DNA of 64,000 nucleotides, taken from Armigeres subalbatus (Eukaryota; Arthropoda; Insecta; Diptera; Culicidae). A program made the position numbers and the translations under genes. Of this stretch, positions 31,012-42,100 are shown in pieces; positions within the stretch are counted from its first letter, which is position 1, and every line of letters begins with the position of its first letter. The stretch spans positions 313,847,259 through 313,911,258 of the forward strand of contig NC_085140.1 of NCBI RefSeq assembly GCF_024139115.2. Direction: 5' to 3'. The notes beneath the pieces are model-generated. The model made no database searches and was not told the DNA's origin. It saw only the letters and a list, made by a program, of their open reading frames with translations.

Positions 31012-32802
31012 GGGTCTTCCACGAAAGGCTGAATCATATAAGGCTGAAAACTCATAAGGCTGGACACGAAAGGCTGAAAAGTAAAAATCTCACATAAGGC
31101 TGAAATAACAAAAGGCTGAAACTCGAAAGGCTGAAAATCGCGAGAAACCAGTGGAAGAATTCACATTTGACGTTAATAGGGGCACAAACTAAAATGATCC
31201 GCAACCTTCTTGCAACTTCTTGTTGTCTTTAAATTTTTATACAGAATTCTTATTTTCTAGTCTACACAGCTCAAAAAATGTTGAGGTAACATAGAAAAGA
31301 ACAAGACTTTTTTGTTCTTGGTTCTTGTACATATTTGGTTTTTGATTCTTGCCAAGATTACTTTCTTATTTTTTATTCTTTATTCTTCTCTTTTCTCCCT
31401 TCTTCTTTTTGCTTCTTTATTCTCCCTTATTTGTTCTTAATTCCTTCTTTTTTTTTCTTTTTCCTACTTTTTTTTATTAATTTTTTTCCTTCTTCTTAAA
31501 ACCTTCCTAGTTCCTTCTTTCTGTTTCTTTATTGCTCCTTCGTTCTATCTTTCTTCTTAGTTCTTCTTCCATAGTTCTTCCTTCTTAATTCCTCCTTTCA
31601 TGTTCCTATTTCCTTCTTCTTTCTTCTGCCTTCCTTGTTCCTTCTTGCTTCTTCCTTTTTTCTTGTTTCTTCTTCCTTTATTTTTATTTTATTTATTCCT
31701 TCTTCCTTTCGCTTGTTTTCTTTTTCTTTTTCTTCTTTCTTCCTTCTTTCATTACCTTGTTTTTCCACCCTTTCTGTCTTCTTTCCTCTACCTTCTTCCT
31801 TTTACAAATTTCTTCTTCCTTATTCTCTTTTCTCTATTCTTTATTCATTCTACCTTCTTCCTTCTTCTTACTTACTTCTTTCAACCTATTTTCCTTTTCT
31901 TTCTTTCGTCCTTTCTTCTTCTTTCTTTTTTCCCTCTTCCTTGTCCCTTGTTTTTTCATCTTTATTTCTTCTTTCGTCCTGTTTTCTTCCATAATTTTCC
32001 TTTCTTTGCCCTTTTTCCTTCTTTTTTCTTTTAGCTACTTCCTTTCCTTTTTTCTTCATTCTTGTCTCTTCTTCTTTCTTCCTTCTTCATTCTTCCATCT
32101 TTCTTGTTTCTTCTTCTTTTTCCTTCTTCTTTATTCTATGTTTTTTCTCCAATCTTTCATCCTTTTTCCTTCTTCCTTCTTCTGTCTTCTCTCTCTCTCT
32201 TCCATTTTCTTCCTCCTTTTTCCTTCTTCCTTGTTTCTTCTTGCTTCATCATTATTCCTTCTTCCATCTTTATCTTACTTCTTCCCTCTTCCTTTTTCTA
32301 TGTTCTTTCTTCAATCTATCATCTTTTTTCCTTCTCCATTCTTCCGTCTTCTTTCTCTCTTCTTCCGTTTTCTTCCTTCTTCTCCTATTTATTAGTTATT
32401 CTTTATTCTTTATCCTTTTTTCTTTATTCATCATTCTCTATTCTTTATTCTTTCTTTTTTCTTCATACTTTATTCTTTATTTTTTATTCTTTATTCTTTA
32501 CCCAGAGGTAAACCAGCAGAGCTGAAAGCCTCTTTATTAATGAAAATAAAATTATTATTTATTCTTTATTCTTCAACCTTTATTCTCTATCCATCATTCT
32601 CTATTCTTTATTCATTATTCACCAACTACTAAACATAGTTAGTATAACATATCGTATGGTTGGAATTCATTTCATCCCATCTATTTCAGCCTTTCGATAC
32701 ATTTCAGCCTTCTGATACTTTCAGCCTGTCGGGATTTCAGCCTTTTGAATTCAGCCTTATGAGTATTCAGCCTTATGTGTTTCAGCCTTTCGTAGGACAC
32801 CC
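31012..32802. mobile_element. Foldback element with AAGGCTGAAA arrays and polypyrimidine core
   Basis: The ends are inverted arrays of the motif AAGGCTGAAA spaced by variable 5-15 bp (31030-31135 and its complement 32690-32792), bordered by GGG/CCC and an 8-bp duplication CGTATCGT (31004-31011, 32803-32810). The centre is the polypyrimidine tract 31360-32620. Terminal short-repeat arrays in inverted orientation resemble Drosophila FB elements. No open frame has credible composition. Confidence 0.75.
31360..32620. repeat. 1.2-kb polypyrimidine (TTCTTCTTTC)n tract
   Basis: Nearly pure C/T on the plus strand, built from TTC/TTCC/TTTC steps. Open frames over it are Phe/Leu/Ser strings and not genes. 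Such tracts can form triplex DNA. Confidence 0.9.
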
Positions 32803-32810
32803 CGTATCGT

Positions 32811-33227
32811 ACAGTGGTCATTTAAAAAAAATATCTTTCTACGTCCTCCCAATAAGTGACGTAAAAAGAGGGTTGAGTGTATGTCTGTCTATTTGTACGA
32901 CACGAAATTATTAGACTTTTTCTATGGTGCATAAAATCACTGCCAAATCTCCCGCTTTTCTAATTACTCCTGCGACATCTAAATGGAACACTTTCGGATT
33001 TAGTAAAACTATGCTGATTTTTTTTATAATAAATTCAAATACATTTGATGCATTTTTTGCTTTAAAGAAAATTTTCCTCCTTTTTTTCTTTCTCCTGACA
33101 ATAATTACATTATACAGCTGTGTAATATTAATAAATTATTCATAATGATTTATCCGTATAAGTATTCAAAGTATAATTTAGAAATCCTAATATTCATCAC
33201 TTCCGTTCTTTTATTCTTACCACATAC
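32811..33227. other. No gene seen
   Basis: AT-rich spacer between the foldback element and the candidate exon. Confidence 0.45.
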
Positions 33228-33297
33228 CTTGCAATAGTTTCAACATATCGTTCTCCGACGCCAGGGTTAAGATTGTGTCCTGTGGTCTCCACTAGCT
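33228..33297 (-). CDS. Candidate internal exon, unknown protein
   Basis: A 70-bp minus-strand segment is bounded by a good acceptor (CCTTTTTTAG) and donor (GTATGTGG). It reads LVETTGHNLNPGVGERYVET with IA following, a composition unlike the surrounding repeats. I do not recognise the family and see no neighbouring exon, so it may belong to a gene whose other exons are outside the window or unrecognised. Confidence 0.35.
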
Positions 33298-33512
33298 CTA
33301 AAAAAGGTGTTAGCTTCATAATTTTTTTTGCAGTATTGAAGATTTTCCGTTTTTCCTCATAATAAGTGTATATTAAAATTATCTGTATTAAGGGAAACTA
33401 ATCACTCGCACCTTACGTCGCTCAAGCTGGCGTCAATCTCTTTTCTTTTACTTAGTACACAATTAAAATGCGTCCATTGGGGTGGCGCACCACATAGAGA
33501 GAAGGCATTTGT

Positions 33513-33595
33513 TATAAATAGAAATCAAGTTCAGTTCCTGGATGATCTCAACAAATTGGTTCAGAGCAGTTTTTAAATCTATTTGGACCAGATGG
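33513..33595 (+). promoter_or_regulatory. TATA promoter candidate with short first exon
   Basis: TATAAATAG at 33513 is followed by TCAGTT at 33531 and, at 33592, ATGG directly before GTAAGT. The layout resembles insect genes whose first exon ends just after the start codon. No downstream exon was identified. Confidence 0.3.
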
Positions 33596-34157
33596 GTAAG
33601 TAAGCCTTAAAACAGATTCGGAGGATGACTTTCCTTATGACATGACAATCTGGTTTCTTCTATTGAATTACGGTCGTAAGTTTTTCAGTAGAAAGTTTAT
33701 TCTTTTTACTTTAGGATGTTTTTTTGCATTATTAGTTGTTTTCTTTTGTTCTTGGTATTTTAGGTAGAATACTTATATTGTTATTTTTAAAATAGGTATT
33801 TTCATTCGTTTTTATTTGCTGTATAAATCGAATAACTTTTGCTCTATTTTTCACTGTTGCCTACGTTGCTGTTCAATATTTTTATTAGCTCTCACCAGAT
33901 AATCGACAGCAAGATTGCACACCGTAGCGTGTTTTTATTTAATGGAAGCGAGAATAGTTCTTTGTTGAGCTATCTCTACCACAAAAGAAAAGTGGATATG
34001 GGTTCAATGGTTTGATGATAGGTTCTACGAATTTTACAAATTGAAGACGTTCTGCGTGAAGTGGCTTGAAATTTAGATAATCCTTGGTAGCACGTAACAA
34101 GATTATCATTAAAAGCAGTAACTAGTTATACGAATCTGGATTCAATTGGTTCGTTGA

Positions 34158-34273
34158 TATAAATAGGAGCCGTTTTGAGAGTTTTCTCACGTATGGTATT
34201 CAAAGTGGTTCACCTTTCAACAACAGTAGAATTAATCAAACATAAGCAAAACACTGAGGTTTAGATAACAAGT
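34158..34273 (+). promoter_or_regulatory. Second TATA promoter candidate
   Basis: TATAAATAGGAGCCG at 34158 has a CTCACG initiator-like site about 30 bp downstream and a GTAAGT donor near 34273. It parallels the candidate at 33513 but has no linked coding exon. Confidence 0.28.
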
Positions 34274-34629
34274 GTAAGTAGAGAATATCTGAGATTTGAT
34301 CGATCATCTTCAAAACACTCACAAGGTTTGATTGTCTCTGAAGGCGGCTTAGAATTTAATTACTTCTGAGAGAGACAATTTTTGAGATTTACTGTGCTCA
34401 TTGTGGTTGTAATATTTTGCATTAGAGACGCATGTCCTTCTTGCTCTGATGCGATTTGTACGACTGACTATCTCATGATGGGCAACAAAATGTGGCCTTC
34501 CTCTCATTTATCTGGCTGTATGTATAAGTACTCTTAGAACCAATGGAAGTGGACCAATGTTCTGAAAAACTAGCATGTGAATATGTACATTATGTGGAAG
34601 ATTTTGATTTGAAAAATGTATAGGAGGTA

Positions 34630-34745
34630 ACCCGCTTTCCTTCGATGGGACTCGATCCCATGACTCTAAGCTACGAAGGACCTACATCGGCCTTCGCAAC
34701 TTAGCAGCTGCTGAATGAGCCCGAGATTCTCCAAATCGAACGCAT
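34630..34745 (-). repeat. tRNA-derived segment
   Basis: On the minus strand GGGATCGAGTCCCATCG is B-box-like within a GCTTAGAGTCATGGG context, and upstream TGCTAAGTTGCGAAGG is stem-like. It does not fold into a full tRNA. Confidence 0.4.
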
Positions 34746-36114
34746 AGTCGAAGCACTCACAATCCATTTCTCAAACCAATGCTTCCACATATTTGTTACA
34801 CATTCACATTAGAGTGAGCGTAAGTTGTAAATTGTCCGGCAGCTATGTTGACCATACCTAAAAACGAAAAGATCATGACACAGTAAAATTTGTCTAGATT
34901 TTATCATTAATCATATCAGCGTATTCCTTGTAAATTTTTCAACAAAGAACAGGATTGAAATTTTTGGAGAACTGCAACTCTTTCAAAGTGTGATTGCCTA
35001 ACAGTGAATCAGTGCTCCAGTTATTGGAAGATGAATAGATTCATAATTTCTAAAGAAGCAAATTAATTTTGATCATAAATGGTCGGGGTTCGGCTATACT
35101 GAACAAAGCACTTTTCCAAGTGACCAGTTGCAGAGCACCGAAACTTATCCATTTGTATTTTTAGAAAAGCTTGCAATGGAGATAAGTGTATATTAAAAAT
35201 TTGATATGATTTGTAACTAATTGTAAATTTCACAAGGAATTTTATTGAAAAAACAAGAAATTTTCACTTTACGCTTGATGCAATTTGATCATCACACAAA
35301 GTAGGTAGATATTTTTTTATTTAATCATCTCTCAAAGGATTATCATTCCACGTAGATGGGGCTTTAGAACAAATCTCCCGGAATCGACAACAAAAAGTGT
35401 TTTCAAAGGCACATAGAAGCAAAGCACAACTGCAATTTTTATTAAACCAGCTTTGCTGCGTCGCATCATGAATGAAATTATAAAATTAACGGTTGTGCGT
35501 TGTTTCCGTTTTGAATGGGGTGCCCTTGAAAACGCTAATGCTTTTTGTTTTTTTGTTTTGGATTCCGAGAGGCCTGTCCCTAAACGCCTCTGTTAGCGCA
35601 AAATGAACATTAAGGATCAAAAATAGGTTCGAGAATTATTCCAGAAGAGAAATATCTCTTCGTAATTTCTAAAAGTTTAACAATTTTAGGAATTCAATGA
35701 ACATTTTGTTCCTGCGAAGACATTTTTAACCATCTGAAAAGGTAGATGGCGGTGATGATGACTGGCGTTTATGTTACACACAGAACGAATTCGTTTCTTC
35801 AAATTCGAGACTCTTGTTAATGACTGTAAAACAAAATACAAATCGACCGTTACTTTTGAATTGTTAAGTTTTTACTAGAAAGCGTTCACTTAGTCGTGCA
35901 ATAATTTACAGAATGTTTTGTAGACCACCACAATCACTGATGTTGTGCAATGTTCGAATATGGCCCATTAAAATTAGGGAGTGCCAGTAGCATCAACAAT
36001 TAGAAGAATACGTTTAAAAATAAGTTTACCTGAACTTGTAAGCGTCCCTTTGTGCCGGAGAAACAACAAAAACAACTAATATTCAAAGTCATTCGAAATA
36101 GTGTTGAAGACGGT

Positions 36115-39100
36115 TTAGGAGGTCGTTTCCGATAGTTCATCGGTGTCGGCGGCCGGTTGATCTTCCGTTTCAGCAGAAGTCGGTCCATCTTCCTCCGTCA
36201 AGGGAGGCTGTGGCGGTGGTGATGGTGGTGGTGATTTCGTCCTGTTTTCGTTGATTTTCGTCGTCGCACTAGTAGGCACCCCCTCGGGCTCGTCATCCGC
36301 CTCGTCCGTAACCACGTGTATGCAATTTTCTGTCGGTGACGAATTATTTTTCGAATGGCGTAACTGCAGAAGATAGTGACGCTGGGTTGGCTTATGCAGT
36401 GCCAGCTGCGTGAGAGCTTCCTCGATGGTGAACCACTGCCGTTTGCGGCCGATGGTTTTAGAATCTTCCCATTCGTCCAGCTCCTGGGTGACAACCATAA
36501 CGAACACCTCGGTCCGGTGCATGTGTTCACTATTCTGAATGGTTGAAAGATGGTTACGTTTAAATGACAGTTACAATAAATCTAAAAACTGAACTACTTA
36601 CTTCAAAAATCCCTAAACATCTACCCAGCTCTCCAATAACTCCTGCTTCTTCCAAGACTTCGCGAGTAGCCGTCAATGAGGACTCTTCGTCCGGTTCGAC
36701 TCCGCCACCTGGAACTATCCATAGTTCAGGACGTCTTGATGATGTAACTAGTAATACCTGAGAAATGATATATCGCCTTAATACAGTCTAATAGCATTAA
36801 GCAATTCGCGGAAATTCGTAGGTGGTACAAGCCTAGACTATTGTATGAGTGTAGTATCACTCCCATCCGTTTCCACAGATATTGATTTGGGACTAATCAG
36901 GATTTTTTTTCCTGTTCGGGTGTGCCACTGCGACCAATTATTAGATCTATTGTAGCGTTACCCGTATCCTTAGTGTTTAAGTGCATGTCGAATTACTCCA
37001 GTGCTATTAAGAGGCAATGCAGTATCGATTTCGATACAGTTGTTGTTTTGTTTTCTCAAGACCACCATGACAAGGTCCCGCTATTTAGACCCTTCATAGA
37101 GAGCAATCCCATTGAAGGCGCGCCCCTTATCAATAGGAAATCAATCCTTTCTTAAGAAAACAGAACAGTAATACTGTTTTTGGCCATGCATCGGAGCCCT
37201 AGCCACATCCTTGTCTTGCTTCTAGAATATCACCAGTGAAACTCTTAAAACCCGGGATTTAGCTCTGTCTACAAGACCATTTCAAGCAAAAAAAATTGTT
37301 CAGTAATAAGAACTTCCGTGTGTTCCTCTCACTACCATTGTTTACAGTTCAAGCAGAGTCTATTATATAAGTTAGAAGAGTAAGAAGTAAGAAGAGTAGT
37401 AGTAAGTAGTAAGGAGTAAGTAGTAAGAAGAGTTAGTACGTATTTAAACCCCTAAGAGCACCTCCACGGGAGTCCCCATCTGGGTCCCTATCGCTATTTC
37501 CGGGCCCCTAATAGGGACCCACTTTTACACCGGAGGTATCTAAACGGGAATGTAAAATAAGAACGCAACTCAAAATTAGCAGTGAGTCTCCAAATTTAGC
37601 GCCCCATACTGGGTTGCTAAATTTCCATACAGGGTTGCTATTTTGTGAAACGTCACTTTGGTATTGATAAAAAATCTGTTTTTTTCTTTTTCAGAACAAT
37701 TTCGACGTAAATTAAAAAACAAGGAGAATATTAATTTTTTTTGTAACTAGTGTCCCAGTTCAACTCCGCGAAGAAATAATTACAGTAATGGATCAGCTAT
37801 AATGAGGAGCGATGCGCACCGGCACCCGGCAGAGCCCGATATATTCATGGATTTCTCGGATTTCTCGCGAAAGAAAATTCCACTGTTTTTATTTTGTTAT
37901 TATATTTATTCCAAGGGAAGGTCTTCCAGGAATGCCTCAGAAGGTTCCTTTAGTAATTGTTCAGTATGTTCTTCAAGTAGTTCCTCCAGAAAAGCTTCTT
38001 TTTTGTCGTTCATCAAAATGATTTGTTTTGGAAATTCATCTTGGATCCCTCCGGGAGTTCCCAGCAATCTTTGTGTTCTTTTCAGAATCTTTAGCAGTTC
38101 TCCCAGAATAATTTCAGGTTTTCTTCCAGATTCTCTCGGAATTTTTTTATTGGAAAAGCCCTTAATTTTTTTCGATTTTTCCAGCAGTCAGTTCAGCCTA
38201 GGATCTGGACCCGAGGTTTTTTAACTAATTGCTTGAAAAGTTGTTTCCGCTGCATACAGTTTAGCCTCAAACAAGAGGAATTCGAGTCTTTCAACTGTCT
38301 GCAAGGTAACATTAATTATGTTTTATTTCTGAGACTGCTGTTGGTAGCGAGGACTAAATACGATGAATCCTTAATTACCACAAATTATTGCCCTAGCTAG
38401 AAAAATGGATTAGGCTAGGGCTCTGTTTGGTAGATCTTACACAGCAACACACTACGTCAAAGTGATCTACCGTGTTATGGGATACTAATCAGGATAGTCT
38501 ACGATGAATTACTGCAACTTCGACGTCGTAGCGCTGCAGGAAATTTGCTAAACAGGACAGTAAGTGTGGAAAAGCGGGCATCGAGCGGCTATCTTCTACC
38601 AAAGCTGTGGCATCACCAACAAGCTGGTAACCGGCTTCATAGTGTTGGGCAAGATGCGCCAACGCTTGTTTGGGTGGCAGCCAATAGTCCAGACCAGGAC
38701 CAGATAGTCTGCATACCGTATCGAACGACAACGGCCACCGATGCATAAACTTTGCAGCCTTCTTCCACCCGCAAGAATATCCACAAGGCCACATGGAAAT
38801 CACCTAATCAAAAAATGGAAAACAAAATCGACTACGTTCTAATCAACGACAATGAATTCTTCTTCGACATCACGAACTACGCAATACCGCAGTGCGAATA
38901 TTGAATCTGACCACTACCTCGTTGCAGTATGTCTGCGCTCAAAACTGGTGTACAACACGCGTCAGAGTCGTCCGCCGCGGCTAAACATTGGACAACTACA
39001 AGACGGTAGACTAGCCCAAGACTATGCGCAGCAGCTCCCAATGAAAGAGCAGCTATGCGCAGCGTCTCTTGAAGATGGCTGGAGATCCGAGCAAAGCCGG

Positions 39101-42100
39101 TTAACAACATGAGAGAAAATTGATATTAAGCTCTGCTGTTAAGATTTTATCGAAAACACAATTTGATGTAAATTGTTAATTAAACAAATTGATATCGCAA
39201 CATGATTTCAATATGCATTCCTCAGTTGTCATAATGATAGCAGCTTTACATCAAATTATGCTGTCGATTATCTAAATAGTAGTCGTGGGCAGCAGGGACT
39301 ATGTCCAAGGGCTTGACGATCCCTCCCCAGGCTATCTGCGAGTTGTGGCGCCTGCCTAGGATGTGGTGGGGTTTGACAGTTTGGCCCTGTTAAACCTCTA
39401 TAAAAAGCTGCATGAATCCGCAAGTAGGCTCCGCCAAAGCGACCGTGTGCCGCTCAAAGCGCACAAGCCCAAGTCCTGGTGTTAGGTGGGACGCTAAACA
39501 GCCCTGACACGACGGCCCTCCGACGAGACAGGAGGTTTGCGCAGGCCCAATAAGCCGCCTTTAAAAACAACCATTACGAACGACATAGAAGATAATACGA
39601 CTCGATAAAATCGGCAACGACCTAGGCGACGAATAAAGGATCACGATTGGAAGCTTGGAACATGGAACTGCAAGTCGCTAGGCTTCGCAGGTTGCGACAG
39701 GATAATCTACGATGAATTACATCCCCGCAACTTCGATGTCGTAGCGCTGCAGGAAATCTGCTGGACAGGACAGAAAGTGTGGAAAAGCGGGCATCGAGCG
39801 GCTACCTTCTACCAAATCTGTGGCACCACCAACGAGCTGGGAACCGGCTTCATAGTGCTGGGAAAGATGCGCCAACGCGTGATTGGGTGGCAGCCAATCA
39901 ACGCAAGGATGTGCAAGCTGAGGATAAAAGGCCGTTTCTTCAACTATAGCATCATCAACGTGCACTGCCCACACGAAGGGAGATCCGACGACGAGAAAGA
40001 AGCGTTCTATGCGCAGCTAGAGAAGACATACGATGGATGCCCACTGCGGGACGTCAAAATCGTCATCGGTGACTTTATAGTGCACAACCTTCATGGATCA
40101 TTTTTTTTTCTTCCTAAGCAATGGAGGGGGAATCTGCTCAACAGATATCCTGGGTTGACCAGGAAGTGCGGGGTTAGGGATCACCGAGGGAGGCAGGACT
40201 ACATCCCCGACCCGCTAAACCGTTTCCATTTCCGTTTCCAAGCCCATAGTCCCTTCGGTACAACCAGAAAGTAATGATTCAAAGGGGGGCCAGTGCACAA
40301 CGCACCCTCGAGGTAAGCTGCGTGTCCTTGCAGCACCGAACATCGTAACTTGCTTTTTTAGAAGAACACCATGGTATCGTGCCAGTGCGTTGCCGGCTTT
40401 CCAGGTGGCCTTACCACGCCCTATGTTCTCGGAAGGTGGGAAGGGTCGACTTCGCGCCTGCTTCCCTCTGCACGACTTGTATCAAGAATGATGATGCCGC
40501 GTGCACCCCAAATTGACTTTTCTGCGATAGGGCCTATTCGCCAGCACACAGAGGGATTTGCCGACGCGGTGCCTACGCCTGCCCCAGCCTTGACGAGGAC
40601 CCCTTTCCGTCCTCGGGCTCGGAACCCGCCCGGTGGACCAACGCCGCGAAAGCGACGATACCATGTTGTTCTTCGCGCGGCCACTTGTTCGATAAAAGGA
40701 TCGAGTTCGACCACCATCCTCCGAACTAGGTTGTCCGGGGTAGTGTCCAGACCACATGTGGCAAGCATTTGGTCACGCATTGCGCGAAAATGTGAAATCT
40801 TCGGTTTCCTCTTGTTCTTGACCAGGGTCCAGGAGGCGTCATCCCCCTCTATTTCCCTGGTCTGGTGCGGCTGAGAACTTTCAGCCTGCCGTAACCCCTT
40901 ACCACCGTCTTTCCTGAGTGGACGGATCTTTCCAGGTCCTTCCTCCCCCGGTTTTGGAGGTACCTGGCCGGGGTTCAGCTTCCCAGCCCCACTACCCTTG
41001 TTCGGGGTAGTAACCCTCCGCGTTTTGGAGCGGCCCCCAGGGAGCTCATCCCCTGGAGACTGTCTCCCCCGTTTTTGTGTCTGCTTCGTTGGAGCAGTCA
41101 CCCCCGACGTACCCGCCAATACTTGAGCCTCAGCCTGGGTAGACTTTGGTACCACCGTCTTCGCTGGCACGCCCTCGGTCGATTCGACCTTGCCCGAGTC
41201 CGCGAATCCTTGGGCCTCAGTCTGGGTAGACCTCGACTCCACCGATTTCACGGGTTTACACTTGGCCGTCCCGACCGCCCTCTCCAGTTTGGCGTCCAGC
41301 ATCGACTTTCGAAGTTTCTGCAAGCTCCTCTTGAGGTCCTTATGCTTCGATGACGCAAAGTCGATGATGGCGTCCAGCTGTTCCGTCGCCACCTCGAAGG
41401 CCGAAAGCCCATCGCGTTTGCGGTTCATCGCCTCCACAAGCCATGGGCCGTCAATAGCCCCTACCGGCGTTTTTTTAGCCGAGAGGAAGGTTGAGTGACC
41501 CACGCTGGCGCTGCGCACTGAGCTGCCGACTATTGCCTCTGGCCTCCTAGGCGGAGACCTGAACAACCCACCTCTTGCGAAGGGGTTGTCGCCTACACTA
41601 CTACCACTCATTGAAGAATTGACTTGGTTTTCCATTTTGGTCCCACGAGTTGCTCGGGAAAAAAGGTCCACCACGCCAGAGCCCAGCATGACGCGGTAAG
41701 GGACAATTACTGTGGAGGGTGCCCAGGTACCCCACAGACTCCGTTAAAGGCCTAGCTTATTATTTCACCCCCCTAGCCATGCATCCCCTCGGCACGGGTC
41801 GCTTGACGCCTTGGGATTAGGGGTTAGGGACGATGGTCCCGGTCTAACTCGCAGTGCCCATGGGGAGTGGTCGTCAAGCCCTTGGACAAAGTCCCTGCTG
41901 CCCCCACCTTCATGGATCTGAATTGGCACAAATGCTAGCGTTTAAGCCAGCATATCTCGAGGATCTGGGTTCGATCCTCCACTATTTAATCAATATTTTT
42001 TTGCTGTAATTATTTTAATTTTTAATTGATCCTTATCTCGATATATATCAGTTTCCCATAGACGCCATTTTGTTTCAACAAATTTTGAAAAAAAAATCAA

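Larger units (their letters stand above)
33600..36110. other. Mostly featureless spacer
   Basis: Apart from the TATA candidate at 34158 and a tRNA-like B-box repeat at 34635-34740, I see no gene or bounded repeat in this AT-rich stretch. Confidence 0.45.

Noticed and set aside
31600..32525. Several Phe/Leu/Ser-rich open frames resembling membrane proteins
   Set aside because: They translate a polypyrimidine tract; composition, not membrane segments, gives the hydrophobicity.
41928..41990. Functional tRNA gene
   Set aside because: Only the T-arm region is convincing; the acceptor stem does not pair.
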